64,000 nt of DNA from positions 1-64,000 of the forward strand of contig JAAELB010001045.1 of the NCBI GenBank assembly GCA_024227155.1. The letters are read 5' to 3'. Origin of the DNA: Desulfobulbaceae bacterium. Its GTDB lineage: Bacteria; Desulfobacterota; Desulfobulbia; Desulfobulbales; Desulfocapsaceae. Position numbers and translations under genes: made by a program. How positions within the stretch are numbered: position 1 is the stretch's first letter; each line of letters starts with the position of its first letter. Under the pieces are notes generated by a model. That model was not told where the DNA came from, did no database searches, and saw nothing but the letters and a program-made list of their open reading frames with translations. Shown one piece after another: positions 39,111-48,093 of the stretch.

Positions 39111-40958
39111 TTACACTCCAAACATCAGTTTCAGACATCCCATTAAAACCGCAGTGTAGATGACTGTCATGCCAATCCCAGCCCGCATATAATCTTTGGT
39201 TCGGTAGCCGCCGGGCCTCATAATTAAGGCACATACCTGATGGGTCGGCAGAATAAAGGTATTCGATGCGGAAACAGCAACAACAAGAGCTGCAATCATC
39301 GGATTGGTTCCCACTGAGACCGCCATATTCATGGCAAGTGGGATCATCAGAACTGTTGCCCCGACATTGGATGCAACAAGAGCAAAAAACGACGACAGAA
39401 GAGAAATAACCAGCATCAAGAGAAGCGGACTTGGATTGCCAACCATCGCCAAAACAGAATGAGCTATAAACGCTGCTGCTCCAGTTGTCTCAAAAGCAGT
39501 ACCAAGTGGAATGAGCCCTGAGAGCAAAAAGACAGTTCGCCAATCCACCGCCTCATAGGCACGATCCGCCGGAATAATTTTTGTAAGAATCATCCCTAAT
39601 GCTCCAGCAAGAAGGGCTATAGAGAGTTTAACCTGTACAATCAACGCCAGAAAAAGGGCCAGAAAAAGAAAAAATAACGCGCAACGGGTCCTTTCCGGTT
39701 TGAGTTCCTCATCGTGAATTTCATGGAGGAGAGCTATATCCATCTGCGATGCCAGGAGGCGAAACTTCTTCCAGGGCCCCTGCATCAAAATAGTGTCTCC
39801 CTGTTGAAGTTCTGTGACATTAATCCCTTCCATGATGATTTCATCTCCGCGGACAATAGCAAGCGGATTGATATGGAAGAGACTGCGAAAGTCCAGCTCC
39901 GCCATTGTGTGTTGGCTCAGATTGGAGTGGTGAATAACAACCCCTTCAATGACACCGGATTCATCCGGCGAATTGTCTCCAGCGAACATTTCAAACTCGG
40001 GTTTAATAATCCAGCCCTGGTCTTCCACCAGTTTTCTGATGTTTTTTTCTGAACTCATAACCCACAGACTATCTCCTCCCTGAATGAGACTATCTTTGGT
40101 GGGTGATAAATCCTTCTGATATCCATCAGTTTTGGCCACACCGACGATGGTGACATGGTATTTTGGCCGAATTTTGAGATCCCCCAGAGTCTGTTCTGGA
40201 AAAAACAGAGGAATTTCAAGCTCGAAACCGCGGCCAACCTCGTCACCATAAATTTCCATAAGCCTTTTATCCATACAATCGTCATCAAGATCACAGGCGT
40301 CATCTGGAAGCAGTTTTTTACCAAAAAATATAAAATAGATCAGGGCACTTATAAGCAAAGCTACTCCTATCGGAGTTACTGCCAGCAGGCCAAAAGGCGT
40401 GAACTCCGCACCCTCAACGGCCCCGGGGTTATTCTGCCACCATCCCTGCATAAGGTCATTAAGCATAATAAGAGGACTTGAACCAACAAGGGTGAGGCAG
40501 CCACCAATTATGGCACAAAACCCCATGGGCATCAGCACACGGCTCATTGAAAAATGCAGTTGTCGGCTGATACGCATGGTTGCTGGCATAAATAGTGCGG
40601 CAGCGCCAATATTCTGCATAAAGCTAGAAATAATTGCCACCGTCACGGATATGACAGACATAATCCTATTCTCACTTTTACCTGCAATTCTAATAATTTG
40701 TGACGCCACCAAATTCATAACCCCGGTTTTATTCAATCCGGCACCGATAATCATCACCGCAATAATCGAAACGACCGCATTGGAACTAAGCCCCGCAATC
40801 GCTTCTTCTGCTGTCAATACCCCTGACAGGGGTAAGAGCACCATCATCAGCAAACCAACAAGGTCAACCCGTAAGAGGTCCGAGACAAATAGAAAAATAG
40901 CCAGAGCCAGCAGGCCGAAAACTATGTACATATCTGCGGTAACAAGTGTTGCTTCCAT
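39111..40958 (-). CDS. SLC13-type anion transporter with two RCK C-terminal domains
   Basis: A 615-residue inner-membrane transporter of the DASS/ArsB-like superfamily. Membrane halves at about 10-215 and 410-615 flank two regulatory TrkA-C (RCK_C) domains. Substrates of such proteins include sulfate, dicarboxylates and other anions; in a likely sulfate reducer sulfate is possible but unproven. The conserved SSPLIMLNDLM and SASNTFILPTHQ stretches near the pseudo-symmetric sites are present. The gene appears monocistronic. Confidence 0.88.
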   Translation of the reverse strand: MEATLVTADMYIVFGLLALAIFLFVSDLLRVDLVGLLMMVLLPLSGVLTAEEAIAGLSSNAVVSIIAVMIIGAGLNKTGVMNLVASQIIRIAGKSENRIMSVISVTVAIISSFMQNIGAAALFMPATMRISRQLHFSMSRVLMPMGFCAIIGGCLTLVGSSPLIMLNDLMQGWWQNNPGAVEGAEFTPFGLLAVTPIGVALLISALIYFIFFGKKLLPDDACDLDDDCMDKRLMEIYGDEVGRGFELEIPLFFPEQTLGDLKIRPKYHVTIVGVAKTDGYQKDLSPTKDSLIQGGDSLWVMSSEKNIRKLVEDQGWIIKPEFEMFAGDNSPDESGVIEGVVIHHSNLSQHTMAELDFRSLFHINPLAIVRGDEIIMEGINVTELQQGDTILMQGPWKKFRLLASQMDIALLHEIHDEELKPERTRCALFFLFLALFLALIVQVKLSIALLAGALGMILTKIIPADRAYEAVDWRTVFLLSGLIPLGTAFETTGAAAFIAHSVLAMVGNPSPLLLMLVISLLSSFFALVASNVGATVLMIPLAMNMAVSVGTNPMIAALVVAVSASNTFILPTHQVCALIMRPGGYRTKDYMRAGIGMTVIYTAVLMGCLKLMFGV

Positions 40959-41040
40959 AATTAACGAGACACCTATAAGTAGTTACTAGTTGCACAGTGA
41001 TGATATACCATGGGGAACAAGCGGCAAAGGTAAAGGCCAA

Positions 41041-41730
41041 TCATTGTAACTCACCAGTTACCTTATCATACCATTGCTGCTGCATTTCTGGCACATAGTA
41101 ACCCGATGTTTCTTCATCAAAGCGGGTATGTTCCTTCAAGATTTTCTCTTTGGAATCAGCTCTCAACTGCTTCACCAGCTGCCTTAACTTCATCCCCGCA
41201 TCTTCTGGATTTTCTTCATAAACGACAAGAGCATCTGAATTTTTAACAAATCTGTTTAACTTTTGAACGGCCAATTCCATCAAGGCGAAATGAATCTGTT
41301 CATGTTGTAGCACATAGTTGTATCTCTCTTTGGCCAAATTCGGATTCCACCAACTCTTTTCCGGTACCATAACAGCTTCAAAAGCCAAATCCTCAACTGC
41401 GCCGATATACACAACTTTATTTTTAAGTTCCAGGGGGGTTACAATAAATCGAGCTTTTTTCACTGGTCGGATTGATATTGCGGTATGTGCGCTGAGCCGA
41501 TGAGAATAGGCCCTGATCTCTTCAGGGAGCTCTTTTGCTATAAAATCCGAAACCTTGAGCTTCCTATAGGGTATAGTGGAAAATGAAGCCAGCAAAACTC
41601 CCTGTTGAAACCGTGGTTTGCTATAGTGTGGTAAGGTTGAACATGAACTCTGGAACAAAAGCAATATAGCGACTCCGCAACCAATAATCCGTTGTTGCCA
41701 GTTTTGTCCATTACTTCCCGTGTTTTTCAT
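41041..41730 (-). CDS. Lipoprotein with HExxH-type metallohydrolase motif
   Basis: A 229-residue predicted outer- or inner-membrane lipoprotein. The signal peptide ends with a lipobox-like LFQSSC (cysteine near residue 30). The motif HEQIHF (around residue 145) resembles the zinc-binding HExxH of DUF922-like secreted proteases. The rest is unrecognised. Catalytic activity is inferred only from the motif. Confidence 0.7.
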   Translation of the reverse strand: MKNTGSNGQNWQQRIIGCGVAILLLFQSSCSTLPHYSKPRFQQGVLLASFSTIPYRKLKVSDFIAKELPEEIRAYSHRLSAHTAISIRPVKKARFIVTPLELKNKVVYIGAVEDLAFEAVMVPEKSWWNPNLAKERYNYVLQHEQIHFALMELAVQKLNRFVKNSDALVVYEENPEDAGMKLRQLVKQLRADSKEKILKEHTRFDEETSGYYVPEMQQQWYDKVTGELQ

Positions 41731-41815
41731 ATAATCATAGATCTTTTTATGAATTTACACAACAATAGCCAGTATACAATGACTGGGTACTACTACCAAA
41801 ACGAAGGGACAACCA

Positions 41816-42430
41816 ATGACCATAATCGACCAGCAATACTTTCAGGATTTGGCATCGGCTTCACCAGAGACACTCTGCGCCGGTAAAAGCTGTAGCTTTA
41901 ACGAATCTGACGGAACCTATAATGTAAAAATCTGGAACGATACCTTCAGCATCGATCCGGCAAAATCACAGCTTGAGCTCATTGATTCTCCACTCTCTAC
42001 ATCTACCCACGAATATTTTGCTATTTTTATAATGTACTATTTACTGCGGGTAAAACGAAATTCACCACAGGGAAAATGGATTTCAGAAAACGACCTGCCG
42101 GGTGGCCCTACCTTTTTCAGGGGACCACATCTCATCCCTACTCATCACATAAGTGATCTTTTCCAAAACGATATTAATGCTTTCAAGCACAGGTGCGAAA
42201 CCCTGGGTGGCAAGCCAGTGGAAATGGGAGATGCTGCATTTTCATTCTCAATTACACCGGACATCCCCATTGCTATTCTCTACTGGTTAGGGGATGAAGA
42301 TTTCCCCGCCGAAGCTAAAATTCTATATGATGGCTCCATAGAAGAAACACTTCCACTGGATATAATTTACGCCCTGGCCGTTGAAATATGTAACAGGGTT
42401 TCAATGATAAAAACAGTGCCGGAGATTTAG
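41816..42430 (+). CDS. DUF3786 family protein
   Basis: A 204-residue cytoplasmic protein of the DUF3786 family, common in anaerobes and often found near iron-sulfur or corrinoid enzyme genes. Recognisable segments are HEYFAIFIMYYLLR, GGPTFFRGPH and the C-terminal PIAILYWLGDEDFPAEAKILYD. Function is not established. It ends convergently with the next gene, overlapping by four bases. Confidence 0.8.
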   Translation: MTIIDQQYFQDLASASPETLCAGKSCSFNESDGTYNVKIWNDTFSIDPAKSQLELIDSPLSTSTHEYFAIFIMYYLLRVKRNSPQGKWISENDLPGGPTFFRGPHLIPTHHISDLFQNDINAFKHRCETLGGKPVEMGDAAFSFSITPDIPIAILYWLGDEDFPAEAKILYDGSIEETLPLDIIYALAVEICNRVSMIKTVPEI

Positions 42431-42822
42431 CAGCCACAGCCGCAACTCCCCCCACATCCACCGTGACTGATGGAATCGGCAAGGGCTTTTACAATCTCCA
42501 GATTTGCAGGGTCGCTAACTTCAAGAATCTCCATTTCAAGATATATGTTTTTCGGCACAATAGTCATGGCTAACTGGGTGGTGAGCTGATGATAAAAACC
42601 AGCAAAAAACCCACGCGCATCTGCGAATGCAACAGTAAGCTTCAGGGTATCTCCTTTTTCCTTACCCTCAAAGGCCACCTCGAAGGGGGTAAGGCCATCG
42701 CTATGAACGCCATATATGAAAGAAAAAGATATCGGTTTAGGAGTAAAATTGAATGAGATTTCTTCACTGCCGGCAAGGATATTGATTTTGATTTTTTTCA
42801 TAGGCATAATTGCTTCTGGCAT
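42427..42822 (-). CDS. Small FKBP/SlyD-like protein with C-terminal metal-binding cysteines
   Basis: A 131-residue protein. The middle (FSFIYGVHSDGLTPFEVAFEGKEKGDTLKLTV) resembles the FKBP fold of SlyD-type peptidyl-prolyl isomerases. The C-terminus ends GGCGGSCGCGC, five closely spaced cysteines, likely a metal-binding tail like the His/Cys-rich tail of SlyD. AAGGAG precedes the ATG. A role in metal delivery or metalloenzyme maturation is inference. Confidence 0.6.
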   Translation of the reverse strand: MPEAIMPMKKIKINILAGSEEISFNFTPKPISFSFIYGVHSDGLTPFEVAFEGKEKGDTLKLTVAFADARGFFAGFYHQLTTQLAMTIVPKNIYLEMEILEVSDPANLEIVKALADSISHGGCGGSCGCGC

Positions 42823-42945
42823 GCTATTCTCCTTAACTAAAATGTGACATTTCTTTCTTATTACATATCATTACCATAGAACACGTTAGGCATAATTCAA
42901 GACTGGAAAACAACCATACACATCAAACCCCAAGCAGATTAACCA

Positions 42946-43380
42946 ATGATAAGAGAAAGGATTAAACAATATTACCGCCAAGACAACCTCAACTGTGCAA
43001 TAACCACACTAAAGATCCTTGGTGAAAAATTTGCTGTTCCAATCAATGACCAGGTCCTAGACGCGGCTGTTGGTATGCACGGTGCTGGTGGCAGCAGAGC
43101 ACAGTGCGGTCTGGTGGAGGGAACGCTGCTCTTTTTAGGCATTTGGGGTAGAAAAAACAGTCTCTCAGACGATGATATTATTGATGCCTGCAGGGAGTTT
43201 GCAACCACCTTCACAGCCAGGTTTGGCAGCTTACTCTGTAAAGAGTTACGACCGGAGGGCTTTTCGCCGGACAATCCTCCTCATCTATGTGAGCCACTCA
43301 CCTGTGCTACCATTATTTTTAGTATAGAGTTTATAACAGAGTGTTCGAAAAAATATGGTTTGCCGACAAATACAACCTAA
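42946..43380 (+). CDS. C_GCAxxG_C_C family redox protein
   Basis: A 144-residue protein with cysteines at NCAITTLKI, AQCGLVEG, DACREF, LLCKEL, HLCEP and TCATI. The glycine-rich GMHGAGGSRAQCGLVEG segment matches the pattern of the C_GCAxxG_C_C family, found in anaerobes and thought to bind metal or take part in redox chemistry. No signal peptide is present, so it should be cytoplasmic. Confidence 0.75.
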   Translation: MIRERIKQYYRQDNLNCAITTLKILGEKFAVPINDQVLDAAVGMHGAGGSRAQCGLVEGTLLFLGIWGRKNSLSDDDIIDACREFATTFTARFGSLLCKELRPEGFSPDNPPHLCEPLTCATIIFSIEFITECSKKYGLPTNTT

Positions 43381-43491
43381 GCCCAAGTAAATATTTTTAA
43401 CTGTAAAAGTCCGAACTATTTTGCTACATTGTATTCCAAATTCAGATTTGATTTCGCTTGCCCATCCACCCCCACCACAGAGGAAAGATAA

Positions 43492-43641
43492 ATGGAACAA
43501 GAAACCAAACAAGACCTCACTGTAAAAGAAGAACCTAAAACAGAAAAATTAAAATGGGATGATGCTATAGTTCAGATTTTCAAACAAATACTACAGTTCA
43601 ACTACCATGAATATGGTACGCGAAAGGAAATCCTGAAATAG
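43492..43641 (+). CDS. Small hypothetical protein (49 residues)
   Basis: A short frame beginning MEQETKQDLTVKEEPK after AGAGGAAAGATAA. It is highly charged in the first 20 residues, then amphipathic (DAIVQIFKQILQFNYHEYG). It is not recognised. The ribosome-binding site and placement between two small anaerobe-type genes are the only support. Confidence 0.4.
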   Translation: MEQETKQDLTVKEEPKTEKLKWDDAIVQIFKQILQFNYHEYGTRKEILK

Positions 43642-43674
43642 CTGCCCCTGACATTGCGAGGAAAAGAATAAGCT

Positions 43675-43893
43675 CTAACCGCCGGAAATCGCTGGAAAAA
43701 CGTCTATTTTATCATTTTCCTTAATCATATCGTCAGGCGAAAGTATGCTACCACGCCGGACAGCAATTACGTTGTCCGGTGTGGAATCAATATTCCCCGG
43801 ACAACGCACCAACACATCTGCCCAGAGTTCGGGTTCTGCAAGTTTAAAGCTGACCCTACCCAGAAGACTCATTTTAAAATGGACCGTTACCAC
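43675..43893 (-). CDS. MoaD/ThiS-like sulfur-carrier protein
   Basis: A 72-residue beta-grasp protein ending in GG, the C-terminus that is adenylated and thiocarboxylated in MoaD and ThiS. The region DKIDVFPAISGG matches the family end. It could serve molybdopterin, tungstopterin, thiamine or another sulfur-transfer route; no partner E1-like gene is in the window. It lies 25 bases after the hybrid kinase stop on the same strand. Confidence 0.8.
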   Translation of the reverse strand: MVTVHFKMSLLGRVSFKLAEPELWADVLVRCPGNIDSTPDNVIAVRRGSILSPDDMIKENDKIDVFPAISGG

Positions 43894-43917
43894 TATCTCT
43901 CCGACAAATATTCCTTG

Positions 43918-46248
43918 TTAATCATTTTCAATATTATCGTCAGATTTCTGTTTAAGAGTTTCCGCGATAACCCTTGATAAATCAAGAAGCTGATACGGCT
44001 TAGAGATGCAATTGTCAAAACCACTACTTTGGTAATCCTGCACAACAGGGTCACCTGAATAACCACTTGAGACTATAACTTTTGCAAGTGGATAAATCTC
44101 CCTTAGCTTTCGTACTGCCTCTACGCCACCCATTGCCCCGGGAATGGTGAGGTCCATTATTACAAGACTCACATCTAGACCTGTCTTTTGTTGCTCCTGA
44201 TAGGTTGCCAGCGTTTCTTCGCCATTATAGCAATGTAGTACTTTATATCCAAGATAGGTTAACATTTCCTCTACTACGGTGTGGACGGTTTCATCATCAT
44301 CCATGACCAACACCAGCCCTTTGCCTGACGGAAGAATATCCACCTCAGATTCAGCACCACCTGCACTCTTTTCCACAGCGGGCAGGTAAATGGTAAATTC
44401 TGTGCCGAGGCCAGGACTTGAGCGTACAAAAACGCCCCCATTATGCTTTATGATAATTGATCGAACGATGGATAAACCCAGCCCCCGGCCTTTATAACTA
44501 TCTTTTTCCCTGGTCGAGAAATAGGGATCAAAAACCTTTGGGAGATTCTCATTAGCTATTCCAGCACCGGTGTCTTTGATTTTCAGCTGCACATATTTAG
44601 CCTGTGTTAGCCCGGCTATATCTCCTGCCCTGACATCCCTGTTCCTGCAAGTGACGTCAATTCTCCCACCACCAGAAATTGCCTGATCCGCGTTAAGTAT
44701 AAGATTTTGCATAACCTGGTTGATCTGTTCCCTATCCATCCTCACAGCCCAGAGATCATCTTCAATATCAAACCGGCACTTAACATTACTCCCTGAGAGG
44801 GCAAACGAGGCAGATTCCTTAACAATATCCGGCAATGATTCAGTTTTATTAACAGACTCTCCCCCCTGGGCAAAAGTGAGTAATTTTACGGTCAGCTCTT
44901 TTGCTTTAAGCGATGCATTTCTCGCTTGAGAGAGCAATTCGGCAACCCTGTCATCAGAACCAGCTATTTTTTCAACAAGCGAGAGGTTTCCTAGAATCGC
45001 CATGAGAATATTATTAAAATCATGGGCTATCCCCCCAGCAAGCACCCCCACCGATTCTAATTTTTTTATTTTAAGCAATTCTTCTTCCAGCTGTAGCCGT
45101 GCTGTAACATCCTCCAGGCTCAATATAACTCCCCCGACACCTTCGTCTAAAACAGTTAAGCGTCCCCGGACAGAGCAGATAATGCACCCACCATCCTTTT
45201 TTTGCAACCGCGTAGTTGTCTGACATACGCCGTCCCGTTCCAGCCCCTGGGAGATCAATTCAAAAGATTGCCGAAAAGACTCTTTGTCTGAAAAGAGTAT
45301 GCTGATTGAGTGACCTGAAAGCTCTGATGCCCCATAGCCCGTAATCCGAAAAATTTCCAGATTCACTCTCTGAATTATATAATCCTCTGCTATAAATAAA
45401 ATTCCTACGGGTGAATTATCAAGAAGAGCCTGTAACCCTGCTCCAACAACTTCAAGATGTGCATTAGTACCTTCGGCTGCATCTTTTGCAGCCTTCAACT
45501 CTACAGTTCGCTCCTCAACCTTACGCTCTAAGGTTCTATATGAATCTTCTAAATTCCGACTCATTGTATTAATCGAACCTGCAAGCTCCCCAATTTCGTC
45601 CCTGCGCCCTGCCTGGGAGGACACAGCAAACTGTCCTGCAGCAATGGTCTTTGTTATCCCGGATAACTTTAAAATTGGACCCACAAGTTTTTTATGGATA
45701 AAAAAGCTGACAACCCCTCCAATAAGCAGAAGACCTATACAAAATGCCAATACAATTTGCCACGAGATTGTGTTGATTCGAACATGTACCGGCTCCAGGT
45801 CCATGCCTACCTCCACCCTGCCATAATGCACATCATTTTCTGAGATGGGGACTGAAAAAACGAGTAAGTTTTCCTTATCCACTCCCCCGTGGGGTTTACG
45901 CTCAACACCATGTACATTTTGAGTAATCAACAGATCTTTATCATCAAAGATATCACAATAGGTAACGAGCTTATTCTGCTCAAGATTATGTACGTAATTT
46001 TCCAACTGATAGATACTGAACTTTTGCAGGGGAACCAGCGAAATCTGAGCAATGAAATTGGTTGTTGCAGAGCCGTACTCCTCCATTTGATTCATCATTT
46101 TCTGCCGCTGTTCTGTTATAGCCACCTTTCCGAAAACGAAGAAAATAATTGCAAGAATGACAAGAATACCAAGGGTTATCTGCATCTGCAGACTTCCCCA
46201 ATTAACTGCCCCAGGCTTTGGCATTCGAACAGGATGATTTTCCATCAT
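43918..46248 (-). CDS. Hybrid sensor histidine kinase (sensor-HAMP-PAS-HisKA-HATPase-REC)
   Basis: A 776-residue inner-membrane kinase with transmembrane helices at about 22-44 and 165-185, enclosing a periplasmic sensor of about 120 residues. HAMP, a coiled coil, a PAS domain (about 270-395), HisKA (GGIAHDFNNIL), HATPase (DTGAGI and GRGLGLS) and a C-terminal receiver (VIMDLTIPG) follow. Its ATG overlaps the stop of a broken BMP-family binding protein (ATGA), so kinase and binding protein were translationally coupled. That suggests a binding protein presented ligand to this kinase. Confidence 0.92.
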   Translation of the reverse strand: MMENHPVRMPKPGAVNWGSLQMQITLGILVILAIIFFVFGKVAITEQRQKMMNQMEEYGSATTNFIAQISLVPLQKFSIYQLENYVHNLEQNKLVTYCDIFDDKDLLITQNVHGVERKPHGGVDKENLLVFSVPISENDVHYGRVEVGMDLEPVHVRINTISWQIVLAFCIGLLLIGGVVSFFIHKKLVGPILKLSGITKTIAAGQFAVSSQAGRRDEIGELAGSINTMSRNLEDSYRTLERKVEERTVELKAAKDAAEGTNAHLEVVGAGLQALLDNSPVGILFIAEDYIIQRVNLEIFRITGYGASELSGHSISILFSDKESFRQSFELISQGLERDGVCQTTTRLQKKDGGCIICSVRGRLTVLDEGVGGVILSLEDVTARLQLEEELLKIKKLESVGVLAGGIAHDFNNILMAILGNLSLVEKIAGSDDRVAELLSQARNASLKAKELTVKLLTFAQGGESVNKTESLPDIVKESASFALSGSNVKCRFDIEDDLWAVRMDREQINQVMQNLILNADQAISGGGRIDVTCRNRDVRAGDIAGLTQAKYVQLKIKDTGAGIANENLPKVFDPYFSTREKDSYKGRGLGLSIVRSIIIKHNGGVFVRSSPGLGTEFTIYLPAVEKSAGGAESEVDILPSGKGLVLVMDDDETVHTVVEEMLTYLGYKVLHCYNGEETLATYQEQQKTGLDVSLVIMDLTIPGAMGGVEAVRKLREIYPLAKVIVSSGYSGDPVVQDYQSSGFDNCISKPYQLLDLSRVIAETLKQKSDDNIEND

Positions 46249-46797
46249 CTTTGTTTCCCTGTTTTTTCGTCCTCATCCTGTTCAAAACCAGTAAAATCCG
46301 CCACTTTAAGATCGCCTTTTCGAATACAGTTTTCGACGTCCTGCAATTTTTTCAGTGTTACTGAAGATATCAAATCCTTTGTGTATTTCATGGGAGAGAG
46401 TTCCATTCCGTTATTTGAAAGTCCATAGCGTATAGAACCACTTTCAAATCCGTCCCTCAAAGTACCAGATACCTCCTTGTATACTGCATTATCAAGACGC
46501 TTCATAACACTGGTGAGAACATACCCTTTAGCCATATGATCCTGATCTGAATCGACACCAACAACAAATTTTTGACATTCCTTTGCGGCGCGGATAACAC
46601 CATTGCCACTGAGTCCCGCTACTGCAAAAATAATATCGCTGCCGCTTTTACCTACCCAATCCCATGTGCGTCATATCGTTAAAGGAATCATCCCCAAGAC
46701 CACCTGATCCGGTTAGAAAACCAACCACATGGCGTGAAACAGCAATAGATGGGAAAAGAATCCCTATAAAAACCACTACAAGCAGAATTATTCTCAC
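46245..46797 (-). pseudogene. Remnant of a BMP-family periplasmic binding protein
   Basis: From a GTG at 46797 the reading is a signal peptide and GFLTGSGGLGDDSFNDMTHMG, then a stop after about 49 codons. A second frame resumes at GSDIIFAVAGLSGNGVIRAA and continues in an intact C-terminal third (46245-46535 and upstream). Compared with the paralogue at 46924-47976, about 165 internal residues are missing and the two parts are out of frame. The C-terminal part overlaps the kinase start by four bases. Confidence 0.85.
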
Positions 46798-46823
46798 GTG
46801 TTAGTACCTGTTAAACCTATTGG

Positions 46824-46952
46824 TTAGTGCCTTACTCCTGAAAACCTGTCATAAAAAACAAGAAATCAGGTGAGTATTTTGAAATAAGAACTTTAAATTA
46901 CCCACAAGGCACTTATCCAAGCATTATAAAAATTCCGATTTATTCGGGTTAG
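46824..46952 (-). repeat. Interspersed repeat family A, copy 6
   Basis: A 129-bp copy; on the minus strand it runs from CTAACCCGAATAAATCGGAA to GGAGTAAGGCACTAA, with a shortened middle. It lies between two BMP-family genes, and its left end encodes the last residues and stop codon of the intact gene upstream. Confidence 0.85.
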
Positions 46953-47976
46953 TATTAGATGGGTTCAAATAGTTGGTAACCATTATTCTGTCATCGATGA
47001 TATCTTGCTGAATTTCAAGCAACCGCTGGTGAATCTCATGGGGAACAACATCTCTTGTAAACTCCATCGGGGACAAGCCAACCCCTCCAGAGGTAAGATC
47101 AAAATAACGGACACCGGCTTGAAACTTATTGGCAAAAATCTCACCAAGTACGGTATCGACTGCCGTGTCCAGCCTTTTTATAACACTGGTCAGAACGTAG
47201 CCTTTTGCCATATGATCCTGGTTCGCATCAACACCAATAACAAACATTTTTTTTTCAACTGCGGCTCGTATGACCCCGTTTCCAGAGAGCCCCGCCACAC
47301 TAAATATTATGTCCGCGCCTTGGTCATACATTGTACTCGCTTCTCTTTTCCCAACTGCCGGATTATTAAACCCTGAGACAGAAGAGTCACTCTCTTGTAT
47401 AAATCGGATGGAGATCTTGATATTATTATCTATAAATTTCACCCCCTCCTCATATCCAACATAAAATGCACGGATAACAGGCATATCCACCCCGCCCACA
47501 AACCCAACATGATCGTTTTTACTCATCATCGCCGCAAGTGCTCCCGCAAGAAAAGCTCCTTCATGCTGGCCAAAAACGGTGGACACAATATTGGAAAACC
47601 CAGTTACGGGGATGTCATTCAAAAGGAACAAACTCTCCGGATTCTTCTTTGCAAACTCCTCTACAATGTCAGTAAATTCCCAACCATTTGCAATAACAAT
47701 ATCAGCACCTCTATCTAGAAGTGCTTCCATCTTCAACCTGGGAGAGTCATCAGCCGAGGTACACTGTTCCCGGATAAGCCTGAAATCATCCCTCTGTTTC
47801 GCCTGGATCAAGCCCGAATAGGTCATATCATTAAAAGACTGATCTCCTAGCCCGGAGGGAGGCATGAGAAAACCCACCGTGGTTTCTGAGGCGACCTCAC
47901 TGGCAACTGAAAATGTCATAAGAATAAATACCAATAAACTTAAACAGTTAATCTTTTTAAACAACGTTATACTCAC
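46924..47976 (-). CDS. BMP-family periplasmic binding protein
   Basis: A 350-residue secreted binding protein of the BMP (basic membrane protein/nucleoside-binding) family. A signal peptide (about 1-28) is followed by VGFLMPPSGLGDQSFNDMTYSG, the family's ligand-site opening, then GFVGGVDMPVIRAFYVGYEEG and VIGVDANQDHMAKGYVLTSVIKR. The start is GTG, with GGAAGG upstream. No permease or ATPase is nearby; the operon continues to a hybrid kinase, so sensing is more likely than transport. The last nine residues and stop come from repeat A copy 6. Confidence 0.88.
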   Translation of the reverse strand: MSITLFKKINCLSLLVFILMTFSVASEVASETTVGFLMPPSGLGDQSFNDMTYSGLIQAKQRDDFRLIREQCTSADDSPRLKMEALLDRGADIVIANGWEFTDIVEEFAKKNPESLFLLNDIPVTGFSNIVSTVFGQHEGAFLAGALAAMMSKNDHVGFVGGVDMPVIRAFYVGYEEGVKFIDNNIKISIRFIQESDSSVSGFNNPAVGKREASTMYDQGADIIFSVAGLSGNGVIRAAVEKKMFVIGVDANQDHMAKGYVLTSVIKRLDTAVDTVLGEIFANKFQAGVRYFDLTSGGVGLSPMEFTRDVVPHEIHQRLLEIQQDIIDDRIMVTNYLNPSNTNPNKSEFL

Positions 47977-48093
47977 AACAAATTACCTTCCTGATCACGA
48001 TTACAATGAGAGGCTGTAACTACTGCCACAACTGACACTACCCTCAAATTATAGCACATAGAATTTAATAGTAAAAATAGAACGATCCTAACA

